This document shows positions 23,134 to 23,161 of a DNA stretch of 23,161 nt, in pieces. The notes under the pieces were generated by a model, which was given only the letters and a program-made list of their open reading frames with translations, made no database searches and was not told the origin of the DNA. Source of the DNA: Pseudomonadota bacterium (GTDB lineage: Bacteria; Pseudomonadota; Gammaproteobacteria; Steroidobacterales; Steroidobacteraceae); assembly GCA_023457495.1 (NCBI GenBank), contig JAEWLQ010000078.1:1-23161 (forward strand), read 5' to 3'. The first letter of the stretch is position 1, and every line of letters begins with the position of its first letter. The translations under genes were made by a program, and so were the position numbers.

Positions 23134-23161
23134 TCAGAAGTTGATCGCGAAGCGCGAGAGC
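23134..23161 (-). CDS. C-terminal end of a probable outer-membrane beta-barrel protein (partial)
   Basis: Only nine codons are inside the window. They read LSRFAINF and a TGA stop at 23136-23134. A terminal phenylalanine with hydrophobic residues at alternating positions (F, I, F) is the outer-membrane assembly signal. The gene is 17 nt upstream of sbp2 on the same strand, so a porin serving sulfate or sulfonate uptake is a reasonable guess. Eight residues cannot prove it. Confidence 0.45.

Overview
The window is a gene-dense piece of a high-GC Proteobacterium chromosome (about two thirds GC by eye). CysB has almost exactly the length and sequence pattern of gammaproteobacterial CysB. Together with TonB-dependent transport and c-type cytochromes, this suggests a Gammaproteobacterium of the Xanthomonadales/Nevskiales/Steroidobacterales kind; the lineage is inferred, not proven. 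I see no tRNA, rRNA, CRISPR array, insertion sequence or phage gene. No gap between genes exceeds about 170 bases.

Layout. (1) 1-1694, minus strand: the 5' part of a deoxyribodipyrimidine photolyase running off the left edge, with an apparent CTG start, just downstream of a MotA/TolQ/ExbB-type proton channel gene. (2) 1863-9322, plus strand: a sulfate uptake operon, cysA-cysT-cysW, followed without gaps by a sensor histidine kinase and an OmpR-type regulator, then a lipoprotein-type sulfate-binding protein. CysA carries a C-terminal extension resembling a universal stress protein. (3) 9323-11952: an FAD/NAD(P)-binding protein (minus) divergent from an MDR-family oxidoreductase with a signal peptide (plus). 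(4) 12042-18521, minus strand: an envelope redox cluster. In transcription order it holds a stand-alone DsbD-alpha-like protein, a small two-CXXCH cytochrome c, an unfamiliar 453-aa monoheme cytochrome, a TlpA-like thioredoxin with two N-terminal beta-rich repeats, and a TonB-dependent receptor. (5) 18687-20921, plus strand: cytochrome c', cytochrome b561 and a DmeF-like cation efflux transporter. (6) 20951-23161, minus strand: cysB, a second soluble periplasmic sulfate-binding protein, and the last residues of a probable outer-membrane beta-barrel.

How it fits together. Regions 2 and 6 form a split sulfur-acquisition system: two closely similar periplasmic binding proteins, one CysTWA transporter, the classical regulator CysB, and a two-component system embedded in the transporter operon. 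Region 4 and the start of region 5 look like a periplasmic electron and thiol relay: heme proteins, a WCPNC thioredoxin, a DsbD-alpha-like partner and a quinol-linked b561. Its substrate cannot be told from sequence. The two most unusual points are the CysA-stress-domain/two-component arrangement and the cytochrome-thioredoxin-TonB cluster.
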